The notes under the pieces are model-generated. The model ran no database searches, was not told where the DNA came from, and saw only the letters and a list, made by a program, of their open reading frames with translations. A stretch of 64,000 bases of DNA, taken from the NCBI GenBank assembly GCA_023091665.1, contig JALJCQ010000015.1, positions 2,790,001-2,854,000 of the forward strand. The letters run 5' to 3'. The translations under genes were made by a program, and so were the position numbers. The DNA is from Pythium myriotylum. Taxonomy: Eukaryota > Oomycota > Peronosporomycetes > Pythiales > Pythiaceae. Shown in pieces: positions 9,988 through 20,508 of the stretch (the first letter of the stretch is position 1; each line of letters opens with the position of its first letter).

Positions 9988-11913
9988 ATGCTCGCTCCTG
10001 CGTCCCGCCAGGACCGCCGCGGCAGCGCGGGGCTATCCAGTAGCGCTTCACAGAATCCCAATGCGTCGCCGGCCAAGTCTCAAGATATCGTGCTGCTGGA
10101 GGAGTCCGATCTCTACCGGTACGAGGATGCCGGCCACGTCCTCCACGATACGAGCTCCGGATATCCGCTCAAGTCGTCATTCACAGCCGCGGTGCCGCCG
10201 CCTGAGCCGGTCAAGTATGCGCGAAGCACGCATAGCTACCGCAGCCACCACTCCAGCTCGAGGTACGGCCCTGCAGGCGGTTACGCCATGCACAACACGC
10301 CGTTCGCGCCAGGCTCCAAGCGCACGGCATCCATCGATACAATCCCCGCCCACTATGGCGCGCTGCGACCAGGTGGTCCAGTCAACCTCTTCTCGAAGCA
10401 GTACATCGGGTTGTTGCTCAACTGGATCATCATCGGCTTCTTCAACGGCGCCATCCCTGGGCTCACGTATCCTCTCTTCCAGTACTATTTATCGTACTCG
10501 CCGACGCAAGTCACAGCGGTGTTCGCGCTTTTTGATTTCGGCTGGTACTTCAAGTTCATTTTCGGCTTCATCTCCGACAACTACCCGATCAACCGGCAAC
10601 GACGGAAGCCCTACATCTTTATCGGCTGGTCAGTTTTCATGTGCTTCATGCTCGCGATGGCCATCATGAACAAGGTTCGATGGTATGGAACCGAGAAGAA
10701 TGTCCTCAATCCGGACGCGCCGAACCAAGGCTCGCGCTATGTGATTCCGATCATCATCTCGTCTTTTGCGCACCTCACGGCCAACGTCGCGTGCGAAGGC
10801 ATGATGGTCGAGTTCGCCCACCGAGAGGGAGAGTACGACCGCGGACGCACTCAACTGTGGTGTATCATCTTCCGCTTCATCGGCGAGGTCTCTGGAGGCG
10901 TCTACCCAGCTCTCGGTCTGGCAAGCGTCGAATACGGCGGCACGTTCGCCCACTCGATCCCGCTGGACTGGTACTTCGCCAGTCTGGCGGTGGTGGCGCT
11001 TATCGGAAACGTCATCACGTACTACTTCCTGCAGGACGAGCAGGTCGCTGGCACGCGGCAGAGCTTCACTTCGAACCTGCGCCGTTTCTGGCGCTTTATT
11101 GAGCAGCGCGTCACGACGCAAGTCATGGTCTCGCTCTTTCTGATCTCGATCGCCATCAACGTGAACGTGGTTGAGTACTCGTCTTTTTTCGCCGAATGGA
11201 TGTCTACCGATTCGCTCGCGCAGAGCCTCGTGGGTATTTTCCAGGCCACGGGCTACATCATTGCCTCCGGCGCTATCTACTTTTGGTTCCTCAACACCAA
11301 CTGGCGTGTGCTCGTCATTGCAGGCTTCGCCATCGCCTTCGTGATCCAGATGCCCGTCGAAATGCTGACGGTGTGGAACGTCGTGCGTAGCAGCGCGCTG
11401 CTGCTCAGCAAGGATTGGGTCGCTGGCATCTTTGAAGCCCTTGTCTGGGTCGTGCGCATCATGATCGTCGTTGAAGTTGCTGAGCCTGGGCTGGAGAGCA
11501 CGACGTATGGCTTTCTCACGACCGTGTGCAACCTCTCGAGCGCACTGCTTCGTAGCTCGTACAACTTCATCTCGGCCACGTGGGAGCCAGAGTCTACCAC
11601 ACTATCGCTCGACACCGACCGTGTGCGGTGGCATATCACGTACGAGTACATCATCAAGTATGGCATGCGCTTCGGACTCGCCTTCATCGCGTGCACGATC
11701 TTGCCGCGACAGAAACGCCACCTGAAGGAGATCAAGATCCGCGGTGCGCCAAACCTCGTGCTGCCAGTCGTGATTTTCGTGCTCGTCGCTGCGCTCTTCC
11801 TCGCGGCCATCACTTCCATGCTACTATCAATGTTCGAGTCCACAATGTGCCTCAAGTTTGCCGGTGGCAAGGGCTGCGACAAGAAGGACGGCAAGTATAT
11901 ATCGATATTCTAA
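9988..11913 (+). CDS. BT1/folate-biopterin transporter family protein 4
   Basis: 641-aa BT1-family transporter. It has DIVLLEESDLYRYE near the N-terminus, GALRPGGPVNLFSKQYIGL at the start of the membrane region, INRQRRKPYIFIGW, EVAEPGLESTTYG in place of EVAEPGYEAVTYG, LPRQKRHLKE, and the tail STMCLKFAGGKGCDKKDG. The start at 9988 (MLAPASRQ) is chosen because it puts the acidic motif at the same distance from the N-terminus as in the paralogues. It converges with transporter 5: the two stop codons are only about 50 nt apart, so their 3' untranslated regions must overlap. Substrate unknown. Confidence 0.88.
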   Translation: MLAPASRQDRRGSAGLSSSASQNPNASPAKSQDIVLLEESDLYRYEDAGHVLHDTSSGYPLKSSFTAAVPPPEPVKYARSTHSYRSHHSSSRYGPAGGYAMHNTPFAPGSKRTASIDTIPAHYGALRPGGPVNLFSKQYIGLLLNWIIIGFFNGAIPGLTYPLFQYYLSYSPTQVTAVFALFDFGWYFKFIFGFISDNYPINRQRRKPYIFIGWSVFMCFMLAMAIMNKVRWYGTEKNVLNPDAPNQGSRYVIPIIISSFAHLTANVACEGMMVEFAHREGEYDRGRTQLWCIIFRFIGEVSGGVYPALGLASVEYGGTFAHSIPLDWYFASLAVVALIGNVITYYFLQDEQVAGTRQSFTSNLRRFWRFIEQRVTTQVMVSLFLISIAINVNVVEYSSFFAEWMSTDSLAQSLVGIFQATGYIIASGAIYFWFLNTNWRVLVIAGFAIAFVIQMPVEMLTVWNVVRSSALLLSKDWVAGIFEALVWVVRIMIVVEVAEPGLESTTYGFLTTVCNLSSALLRSSYNFISATWEPESTTLSLDTDRVRWHITYEYIIKYGMRFGLAFIACTILPRQKRHLKEIKIRGAPNLVLPVVIFVLVAALFLAAITSMLLSMFESTMCLKFAGGKGCDKKDGKYISIF

Positions 11914-11964
11914 TAGCTATGTTTAATTTACTAGTTTGCTGCTGCTGCGTTCTCTAATGCTGGT

Positions 11965-13758
11965 TCAAAATTTCACTTGGGAAGTGCCGGTGCTGTAACG
12001 TGTGGCTACGAGATAGTTAGCCCACGGCACGACCGCCGATCCGTCGATGAGCGGTCGGACGTTGAGAGCCGCAGCCGCGAATATCAACAGTCCAAGTGCC
12101 ACGAAAGCAGCGCTCGAGGCAACGGAAGGTGTCGAGACCTCATCCTCTCGCTGTTCATGGACGCTTGCCTTTTGCTGAGGAATCAGGCGCAGCGAAAAGA
12201 TGCCAACTGTGAGTCGTAGCACGTGGAGGAACGCACATACAGCGATAATCCAATCAGCTGCAGAGGATAGAGCTGCTCCTTCATTAGCCCGCATGGTCGC
12301 GAGTGTCTTGGGGGAATACGAGCCGACGATCGTGCCGAGATCGAACGCCGAGGTCGTCAGGGAGAAGCTTGTGGCCTCCATGGTCGGCATGGCCATTTCT
12401 ACGGCCATGAGCAGCCGCACCATCGTAGCGAGTGCTTCGCAAAGGCTTGCGATATGGTGACACGCGAGGAAGAGCGCATGGCTCTTGGTAACATCGAAGA
12501 GAATCAACAGGTCACTCGGTAGCCGCGTGAGCAAAGTCGAGACCGTCACGAAGACGAGTGAGAGCGTGCGCCAGTTGGTGTTACGCCAGAGTGCCATCAT
12601 CAGAAGTGCCGCGATCATCTGCATCGAGCAGTTGACGCCATCCGAGACCCAACGAGAGGTTCCACTCATGTTGATCCACTCGGTTGCGATCTCGGCGGCA
12701 CTCGGGGCGGCCCACGCGAAGCTCGCTGCCTGAATGAAGCCGAACGCGAGGAATGCTAAGTAAAGAGCATGCTGATGGAACGTCCAGGCCTGGTGAAGTT
12801 TGGTTGAGGCGGTGGTCGCAGCCGCGTAACCCTGGAGTGCGAGGCGTTTGCGAGACGGCACGCGCGTAGCAAATAGCGAACATAATAACGCGACGAGCGA
12901 AATGCATGACGCAATCGTGAACGTGAACTGCAGCTCCAGGACACAGTCGATCTCGCCAGAACACTGCGACCCGGCGTTTGGAGCGCTTCCGGTGGACAAC
13001 GAGGACCGACCGACGAGTTCACCGACGATCCTCGTCGCTAGCAACAGCATCTGAATACAGCCGCGTTCTTGGATATCCTCGCGGTGCGCGTACTCGACCA
13101 TGAGACCATCGGCAGAGACGCTCGCAAGGGTGATGCACAGAGATAGCACCATCAACAGCGGATTGTAATTGCTACTCCAATCTGAACCTGACGAGGTCTT
13201 GGCTGCCAGGATCGCCGTGAACACGACTGTGAGGCCCCAGCCGATCACAAGAAAGATGCGTCGACGGTTCTTCGTCGACGGGAGTACAATGTCAGACAAG
13301 AGAGCGAAGAGGAGACGGACGAGCTGAGCAAAATGCTGGCTGCTCACGAGTCTTCTAGCGTCTTTGGAGTCGCTCTTGTACAGCGCCTGGATGAGAAGTG
13401 GGAGCATGCCGTTGAAATAGCCGACGGCCGCAAACGTGACGAGCAACCCGACGTTCTTGGATGCGAAGATATCGATTGGCTTGCCCGGTTGAATCGCCGT
13501 CGTGGAGTCTCGGTCCACAGTGTGCCACTGGGGGCCTCGCCTTCGGCTATGGGTCGGCAGTACGTTGCCTGCATTGGTACGCCCTGGCCGAGGGAACCAG
13601 AAGCTGATCGTCGCCGATTGGTGAGAAGCCGTATCCGGGTTCTCAAACAACACAAAGGGCGCGCCATCGCTCGAGCCCTTGCCGTCCTGGCTCGAGCCAG
13701 CAGACGAAAACGCCTTTAGCGATGGTGTCTGTGGCTGTGGGGACGAAGTATTGTTCAT
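11965..13758 (-). CDS. Divergent BT1-like transporter 5
   Basis: 597-aa polytopic membrane protein, clearly related to its neighbours but diverged. It keeps a reduced N-terminal motif (PFVLFENPD), a PGKPIDIFASKNVGL block, and a membrane layout with about 12 hydrophobic segments. Family motifs are weakened: STKNRRRIFLVIGW replaces the RRKPYIYIGW loop, VEMAMPTMEATSF replaces EVAEPGYEAVTYG, and LIPQQKASVHE replaces LLPRQKRHLKE. It also lacks the conserved C-terminal STxC...GGxGC tail. Orientation is opposite to the other four. The gene is intact, so it may have taken on another substrate or role rather than being a pseudogene. An alternative is slow decay under relaxed selection. Confidence 0.82.
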   Translation of the reverse strand: MNNTSSPQPQTPSLKAFSSAGSSQDGKGSSDGAPFVLFENPDTASHQSATISFWFPRPGRTNAGNVLPTHSRRRGPQWHTVDRDSTTAIQPGKPIDIFASKNVGLLVTFAAVGYFNGMLPLLIQALYKSDSKDARRLVSSQHFAQLVRLLFALLSDIVLPSTKNRRRIFLVIGWGLTVVFTAILAAKTSSGSDWSSNYNPLLMVLSLCITLASVSADGLMVEYAHREDIQERGCIQMLLLATRIVGELVGRSSLSTGSAPNAGSQCSGEIDCVLELQFTFTIASCISLVALLCSLFATRVPSRKRLALQGYAAATTASTKLHQAWTFHQHALYLAFLAFGFIQAASFAWAAPSAAEIATEWINMSGTSRWVSDGVNCSMQMIAALLMMALWRNTNWRTLSLVFVTVSTLLTRLPSDLLILFDVTKSHALFLACHHIASLCEALATMVRLLMAVEMAMPTMEATSFSLTTSAFDLGTIVGSYSPKTLATMRANEGAALSSAADWIIAVCAFLHVLRLTVGIFSLRLIPQQKASVHEQREDEVSTPSVASSAAFVALGLLIFAAAALNVRPLIDGSAVVPWANYLVATRYSTGTSQVKF

Positions 13759-15426
13759 GGGGGCGCACTTTTGATACTAAAGGGCTACGGCAGGACAACC
13801 GAGAAGCCTATGGTGCCTTTTGGTGTTGCGTGAACAGAGAGACTCGGAAGAAGAGATCAAGTGATGGATTCATGTGATGTGGGCCATGCTGGAGATCAGA
13901 TCGCTCGGTTGACTATTTGGCCTTTGTATACGAGTGCTGAACGCCCCCTAAAATCGAACGAGGTCTCTGGCAAAGTGCCGTGGCCTCCACTTGATTCTTC
14001 GGAACTTGGGTGCGTCGAAACCTGTAATATGTAATAAACATCGTTCAGTCGCGATTCTGTTATGTCGCAAGAAACCCCATTTGTATGGTCGTGCTATTGT
14101 GTTCTGTTTACTGACTACCTGTTGAAAAATGATATGTTAGACTTGAATCAACGAGCAAGAGATGGGGACCCGTCGGCTGGTAATGCTCAAAGGCGACTGA
14201 TGTGTGGCTCAGAGCAGTGCAGCCGTCCCTACTTCAAACTGAAGCCCTCCTAAGGAGCCATGAGGCTCGGTCATCAGCGAGCAAAGTGAAGCCAAAACTC
14301 TGTCGATCTGGATGCGTTTGTTGACGATCGTCGCCGACGACTCTACGCGAGACGCGAAGAAATCCAGCAGAACGAAGTTGTCTTGATACTCAAGGTGTCG
14401 AGTCGCGTTTCTCTGCCTGTACAAAGTGCGTACTCTGCCAATACACTGGTAAGCCACTCTGGCTGCTTGGAGACCAATGCTTCGTCTTGCCCACTTGCTT
14501 GTAAGGGTGCATGGCTGCTCAGGATCTATCTCATTGGGATTTTTTCAGTTCACGAGGTTGGCTCAACGCATTCCAGGTACATCTCATCAAGATTCAAGGT
14601 TGGATGGGGAATTCTTAGGATTACTGGGGTTTTGGAATCAGTTCGTATGACTCTGATCGGGACCAGCGAAGTGCTCGGAGGTTCCATTCTTTATTGTATA
14701 ACGGTCACGAGTATCATCTCCAAAGTCAACGCTCCACAGAACGAAGTGCGTTTACGCCGCGGAGCACAATGATCTACTTTGGTCAACATTCGACAATATC
14801 AGATGCAGATACCGTTGCGCGGTCCAATTCGTTTGGTGAGCTGGATTTTGCGACCACTTCTTCGTGGATTGTCTAAATGGAGTACATATCTGTCTTGATT
14901 CAACTTTCCAGCTTAAACATGGTCAACTTGAAGATGTGGATGACGAGGTCGCGCCCGCAAGACTCCCACGCGTTTGCCGCATTTGCTAACATTGTATGAG
15001 GCACACCACCTTTCATTTGGATTGGATGCATTCCCACGCAACTGCTCGCTGTCCACCGACTTCCGACCAAGAGTTCTGACTTAACCTCACATGGGTAAGA
15101 GGTCGGTTGTCAGACCGAAGTGATGAAGCATCTTCTATGATGTTGTCGCCAACTCACTGCTTCCCTATGGCCAAGTACGTCAACTACACGATATGGTTTG
15201 GATATCAAGACTCTGATTGAGTGCCCACTCCGTGCGACTGTGAAGCGAAGGCTGTTCATGGATGTAATTCAAAATTACACCCAAAGTCCATCCTCCCTGT
15301 GAGGGGTTGGGAAGTCCCCTGAGAGTTCTCACTCTGAACGTCTGTCTGGACCTGGATGACTAATTACCAGTTGTTCGTTCTCCATGTCTTAGACCTGTTC
15401 ATATTCGATTTATCCGCCTCACTGTC
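13759..15426. other. 1.67-kb intergenic region
   Basis: Divergent spacer between transporter 5 and the LRR-like gene at 15427. Several open frames of 60-130 codons are present, but they lack codon bias and motifs. I see nothing I can support as a gene. Confidence 0.55.
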
Positions 15427-17331
15427 ATGAGCAATCGGCCATTCCGGCGACAAGCCGCAGAACTGGGTGTCGTTCCTGCGCAAGTGGTGGAGACAATCAT
15501 CCGATTTGCTGACGAGAACGATGCCCCCCTTCTTCGCGGTGACGTCATACCAGAGAGCCCGCGGCCGATTCCTCGGGATCTTCAAGTCAATCTCTGCGCT
15601 CTATCACCCATGTTCCAGCCAGGACTTCGTGAACTTTCTTGTGAGTATACACGGCGTAACGCTGTCATCAATATCCAGTCGACAGACCGTCAAGCAATCG
15701 AGAAGGTCCACACAACGACCACGGTTTGCACCGAAACGCTCGTGATACAAGCAGGAAACGTCCACGACAGGGTTTTCCATCTTGCAAGCAAACTCGACCT
15801 CGCGTCGTTCGACAGTCTGATCATTGATTGGAACAGCGTATTTGCAGCGTGTCCAAACCTGCAGCGCCTCGATCTTCGTGCCATGCCCCTCCACTCGGCG
15901 CAGCTCGTCAAGATCCTTGAAGCGGCCTCCCGCCACTGCATGAAGCTCGTGGCTTTGTTACTGCCTGTCAAGGATAACCTTGGCCCCGACTGTCCTGTTG
16001 AAAGGCACAACACGCAATGCCAGTGCGTCAAGGCGTTGCGGCCCCTCATGGACATACTTCTCGTTTCGATAGAGCGATGGTTTCGAGATGGAAACTCGGG
16101 TGGACTGCGTCAACTGCATGTACCGCAGCGCAACATACACAATCTCAGTTTGGAAGACTTCGAATCAGAGTACTCGATGAAGGCACAGACCGACAAATTC
16201 TTGGAGGCGGTCGCAGCGTTTTGCCCCAATGTGGAGTATTTCGATGGTTACCGCTCGACTTTTCGCGTAGTGGAGAGAGGGTTTAAATACTTCTCTGAGG
16301 ACGACAATGCAGAGTTTTTGGGCGACGAGGAGGAGGAAAATGGAGAGATATTATGTGACGAATTCCTGTACTGCTCCCCAAAGGTGTGGGATGGGTTTTG
16401 CCAATCGTGCACCAAACTGCGCGAGTTCAACTGGTTCGTCGTCCCATTCTCACCAGAGTACTTCGAGAGCTTTGCGAAGTACCCGAAGCCCCACTTGAAG
16501 AAGTTGACGGTAGGTCACGGGAGCCACTTCAACTTTCGTGTATACGACTCCGCTTTTAGCGAGGAGTTCCATAGCGGACACGGAGGCATAATGTCCAGCG
16601 TTGTGTCGAATTGTCCGGCGCTGGAGCATTTCCAAGTATTCTTCTTGAACGACTACGAGGGATACGACAGCGGTGACGTCCTGATAGGTGCCGAGAAAAG
16701 CGAAAACTGGCTACGCTGGAGTGATGATGATTTAGAGGCCATTGTCGTTTCGTGTCCTCAACTTAAATTCGTGGAACTCGTTCTCGTTCGCAACGGTGAG
16801 GAACCCCATTTATGGGGGCAGATCAAGGCACGTGGCCCGCAAGCGCTTGCAGGCTTGCATGGTCTTCGCTCAGTTCGAATGACACCCTCCCTCTGTTCGG
16901 CCCGTGATCTGATGCCATTCTTGGAGAAGGCCCCGCTGAACGGAACACCTCGACAAGTGTCAATAGAGCTCATCGACGGCTATGGGTTCCAGAGCGAAAA
17001 CAAATACGAAGGCATGGTGTCCTTGCTGAAGTGTATTGTGGAGAATGTCGACAAGTTTCAAGGCCGGCGATTCGACTTGACCCTAAAGAATATCTGCTAT
17101 AGCTACTGTGGACCTGTCACAACCCGCGAGTTTTTAACAGCATACCAGTCTCTCACCAAGCAGCTTCGTGAATCTAGCTCAGACGTCGGCGTCGAGGTCT
17201 TGATCGACTGTAAGCCTGTCGATGTTGATACTTTCAACGGAAATCTATCGAAGTTGTCGTCTGTTCGGTTCTACTCTCCAAGAACCCTGAAGGACGATCG
17301 TCGACGATACTATTGCCCAGACACGGCCTAA
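15427..17331 (+). CDS. Leucine-rich-repeat-like protein, function unknown
   Basis: 634-aa soluble protein starting at the ATG 15427. Irregular LRR-like units can be seen, such as VFAACPNLQRLDLRAM, VVSNCPALEHFQVFF and IVVSCPQLKFVELV, each a C-P-x-L turn followed by a beta-strand-like stretch. This resembles the cysteine-containing or F-box-associated type of repeat, though no F-box is evident in the first 60 residues. An acidic stretch (GDEEEENGE) lies near residues 299-307. No signal peptide or membrane segment. It is followed by the WRREL-family gene in the same orientation. It may be a distant relative of that family but lacks its N-terminal motif. Likely a protein-binding scaffold; this is inference from the repeats alone. 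Confidence 0.72.
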   Translation: MSNRPFRRQAAELGVVPAQVVETIIRFADENDAPLLRGDVIPESPRPIPRDLQVNLCALSPMFQPGLRELSCEYTRRNAVINIQSTDRQAIEKVHTTTTVCTETLVIQAGNVHDRVFHLASKLDLASFDSLIIDWNSVFAACPNLQRLDLRAMPLHSAQLVKILEAASRHCMKLVALLLPVKDNLGPDCPVERHNTQCQCVKALRPLMDILLVSIERWFRDGNSGGLRQLHVPQRNIHNLSLEDFESEYSMKAQTDKFLEAVAAFCPNVEYFDGYRSTFRVVERGFKYFSEDDNAEFLGDEEEENGEILCDEFLYCSPKVWDGFCQSCTKLREFNWFVVPFSPEYFESFAKYPKPHLKKLTVGHGSHFNFRVYDSAFSEEFHSGHGGIMSSVVSNCPALEHFQVFFLNDYEGYDSGDVLIGAEKSENWLRWSDDDLEAIVVSCPQLKFVELVLVRNGEEPHLWGQIKARGPQALAGLHGLRSVRMTPSLCSARDLMPFLEKAPLNGTPRQVSIELIDGYGFQSENKYEGMVSLLKCIVENVDKFQGRRFDLTLKNICYSYCGPVTTREFLTAYQSLTKQLRESSSDVGVEVLIDCKPVDVDTFNGNLSKLSSVRFYSPRTLKDDRRRYYCPDTA

Positions 17332-17684
17332 GCATCTCGTATCGCATCTCCATCTTCGATGCGATGAGCCTGGCAACGGATCCCTTCCTGCTCGTTTCGT
17401 CCCCTGGTTGCACCTTTTTATCCAACTCGAGTCGGAATTCGAGAAGCTCAAGATTGAACAAAAGCTCAATTAGCACTAGCTGATAGTCTTTACTCCGCTA
17501 GGCCTTAGATAAGTTCTCGCAAAAGAGCTCATTTGTTTCGCTTGAACGGATGGATCCAGGAGTAGACAGGCGGGCACATATACAGAGTGATGGTCTACCC
17601 AAACTATTTACGCAAGTAGCCATCTTCTGTGCTGCCATTCTCAGACTCAGAGATCGGCTCATATCCTTTGCTGGCGCGGCGAAA
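17332..17684. other. Intergenic region before the WRREL-1 gene
   Basis: About 350 nt. An in-frame ATG at 17550 would add 45 residues to the next gene, but these have no counterpart in the paralogues, so I treat the stretch as 5' flank. Confidence 0.5.
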
Positions 17685-19610
17685 ATGGCGCTCGATCTCT
17701 CTCGCTCGGCGGCCGCTGCGCCGGCCCTCGCGGCGTGGCGCGACCGCCTTTCCACGTGGCTAGAAGCGCTGCGATTTCAGCTATCGATCGATGTGCCGCC
17801 GCTGCCGTCACGTGAAGAAATGGCCGAGATATGGATCGACGTCGACTACTTCCCGACCAACATTTTCGACCGCGCGTCGTGGACTGCGATGGCTGAGGCG
17901 CTGGAGCTGCTGGACCTGCTCTGGCACGCGCACGCGCACGTCGCGTGGTCGCTGCTGCTCGAAATCGCTCGCGTCGAGCGCACTTTCGAGATCAACGAGT
18001 CGGCGCTCTTTGACCGCGAGCGGACACGACCTCGATACTCGCTGCAGTTGCCCCTCGAGGAGGTTCAGCCACGGAGTTCGGAGGTCTTCCAGGCACTCAG
18101 GCAGATGATTAGCGACAATAGCAGCGAGAATGACCACACGGATGAGTACAATGAGGTGAAGGAGCTTCTGCTGGACGAGATGCGACGCAACGGCTTCGAG
18201 TTTCTTCGCGGAAGGGAAGGCCCCATCGCTGTAAAGCCGAGACTCCTCGGCGTGTTTGACCCGATGTACGGATTTGCTCCGCACCTACTCCTTTGTGAGA
18301 TTCAAGCGTTGGGAGTGGCCTCGTTGCAGTCACGTGCTCGATCCCGATCGCTCGGACGACAAGGCGTCGAGGGAGGCCAGGTGTTCGCGTTCTCGTGTGT
18401 AGAGGTGGACTTCGATGATCTAGCCGTCGACGACGAAGTCGCGGCTGCCTTGATTGCCATGGCAGACCGCAAACAAGCTATCACCAAGCTGAAGTTCCAC
18501 TCGTTGCGTCTTCGTGAGGCATCTGCTGAAATTTTGTGGTCAAAGCTTCTTGGATCGTCATCTCATGAGGGGATCGTCGAGCGACTGGAATTCCAGTCGT
18601 GTGAGATTGGGGAGGCAGATCTTGCCGTTCTTTGCAAAACCCTTGCGCGAAGTAAGGGCCTCCTGGAAGTGGTGATTGGGGATTGGAGTCAGCAAAACGT
18701 AGGTGATGAGGAAAGTTGCCCCGAAACTTCCCTCTGTTGGTTCATCCTTGCATTCGCTCTGTTTTGTGCCGATGCATCGCATGACGTCAGCAAAGTAGCA
18801 GTGCACGTGGAAGGCTTAAGACAGGCAGATGTGGTACAGATGCGTGACGCGGTTGGTCATGTCTCTACAGTATCGTTTCCCGGTGTTCGATCTTGCGAGC
18901 CACATTCGTCAAGAATTCTTGACGGAACTTCATCGCCGATCAAAACATTAATACTGGATTATATCAGCCCAGAATCGACCCAAGCTGTGCTGGATATGCT
19001 TCAATTGGTTGGATCGACAATTGAGCATGTATCATTGCGAAAGTATGGTGTCGGTTCCTTTGAGTCAGCGTTCATCGATGCTGTGTGCGAAAGTTGTCCA
19101 CGACTGTGTCGCTTGGATATATTTGACGCTAACCTTTCTTTGGAATGGTGGCAGCTTCTTGACAGTCGAAAACGAAGCAAGATCAAGAGCTTGTGTCTTG
19201 AGGGACGTGCGTCTGATCAAGACAGCTTCGTGAGTTTTTTCTCGGATCTTGCTGGCCAGAGTCGTGGCGAGTGTCTGAGAGAACTTCACTGCGAGCTGTG
19301 GCGAGGAAATGATCGGCCGAACTTACTTCTTGAGATGTGGTTGCAAATGCTCGACAGGAATCTGGGACTTGAGAGGAGTGAGGCCATCATTGATGACACA
19401 GATGAGACTGCTTACACAATCACCAAATACCTAGAGAAGTTTCGGAGTCGTCACCATTGCTCTCTCTACGACGCAAGGCTGTCTGCTTTTCTGAGTGTTG
19501 TGTCGACGCGTCAGTTCTTAAGCGCGACGAGTCGTCTCCAGCTAGATGTGGAAAGCATTAAGCTGATCATGGAATTTGCTCAGATCCCTAAGCGCCGGAT
19601 ATGTGGGTAG
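17685..19610 (+). CDS. WRREL-family LRR-like protein 1 (intact)
   Basis: 641-aa protein and the clearest intact member of a family with several copies in this window. Family features visible here: WRDRLSTWLEALRF, then DVPPLPSREEMAEIW, then MAEALELLDLLWHAHAHVAW, a central region with VKELLLDEMRR, LRR-like units (ESCPRLCRLDIFDANL), LGLERSE, and a C-terminal tail ending AQIPKRRICG. The ATG at 17685 is chosen because it puts the W-R motif about 20 residues from the start as in the paralogues; an ATG at 17550 is possible. No signal peptide or membrane segment, so probably cytosolic or nuclear. I do not recognise a named domain for the N-terminal region. Function unknown. Confidence 0.75.
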   Translation: MALDLSRSAAAAPALAAWRDRLSTWLEALRFQLSIDVPPLPSREEMAEIWIDVDYFPTNIFDRASWTAMAEALELLDLLWHAHAHVAWSLLLEIARVERTFEINESALFDRERTRPRYSLQLPLEEVQPRSSEVFQALRQMISDNSSENDHTDEYNEVKELLLDEMRRNGFEFLRGREGPIAVKPRLLGVFDPMYGFAPHLLLCEIQALGVASLQSRARSRSLGRQGVEGGQVFAFSCVEVDFDDLAVDDEVAAALIAMADRKQAITKLKFHSLRLREASAEILWSKLLGSSSHEGIVERLEFQSCEIGEADLAVLCKTLARSKGLLEVVIGDWSQQNVGDEESCPETSLCWFILAFALFCADASHDVSKVAVHVEGLRQADVVQMRDAVGHVSTVSFPGVRSCEPHSSRILDGTSSPIKTLILDYISPESTQAVLDMLQLVGSTIEHVSLRKYGVGSFESAFIDAVCESCPRLCRLDIFDANLSLEWWQLLDSRKRSKIKSLCLEGRASDQDSFVSFFSDLAGQSRGECLRELHCELWRGNDRPNLLLEMWLQMLDRNLGLERSEAIIDDTDETAYTITKYLEKFRSRHHCSLYDARLSAFLSVVSTRQFLSATSRLQLDVESIKLIMEFAQIPKRRICG

Positions 19611-20508
19611 CGTGAAGCTTGGAGGTCGTTTGACGCGATGCATGATGAGTATGCAACTTGCTTTGACCTTCTTTGGTCTATGGTTGGCATGGTCGAAGTT
19701 CAGTCAAAACCTCTCCCGCCTCGGAAACCACGAAATATGTCGATTCTCGCGGTCTCGACGCTAGCACCTATATGCATTGCTCGAGAACTTTGAAGACAAG
19801 CTTGCGCTTGTAGAAATTTTCGCGAGAATCGTCGATTCGAATGCTGAGAGCCCAGCTTGAGATTTATCCTGTGGTTTGGACAAGTACCTGCTGAAACAGG
19901 CATCTGTTCCGGAGAAAATTGTCCACTCGTGATATAATAAACTCAACGCGCAGCGTCTTCTTCACGAACGTGGCAGATACAAGCTTACGCACGATATCTT
20001 CGATGTTGCACTTGAGCTTTCCCGGACCAGGTCATGACTGTAGGGAGGAGAGAAAGTATCTCAGGGAGGGCAAAGGAATTAGCAAGCCAAGTTCTACGTT
20101 GAACTTCTGCGGTTTCAATCAAGAATCGAACAACAGGTTCCAAAAGCAGCACCTGTTCAATCACACAAGCTGTGCGATACTCCTTCGTTGTCTCGGTATC
20201 GGAGGCAACCGTTGAATGTGTTTAGATCGCTTCGATGTTGGCGAAAGGTGACCGTAGATGCTCGAGATTACAAACTGTTCCACGGCTAGTACTCATCATC
20301 ATGGGAGAGTGGTAAGCACGGAAACGCCATGAAAAGTTTGTGGTCTTTGAGAATCAGTGTGGAAATACTGAGTTGATTTGCGAGTGGTTCCAAGTCAACA
20401 AAAATAAACTATACAATAGTACCCAAAGTGAGGGCGACAAGAACGTGGCCGCATGCACGCGGTTGGAGCTGATAAAGGGTTTGGACGAAGAATCAGAGAG
20501 GAACGCGT
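19611..20508. other. Convergent intergenic region
   Basis: About 900 nt between two genes that end towards each other. A/T-rich, with only short open frames. I see no gene or notable repeat. Confidence 0.6.

Noticed and set aside
18905..18925. 14-nt perfect palindrome TCAAGAATTCTTGA
   Set aside because: Inside a coding region and short enough to occur by chance in 64 kb.
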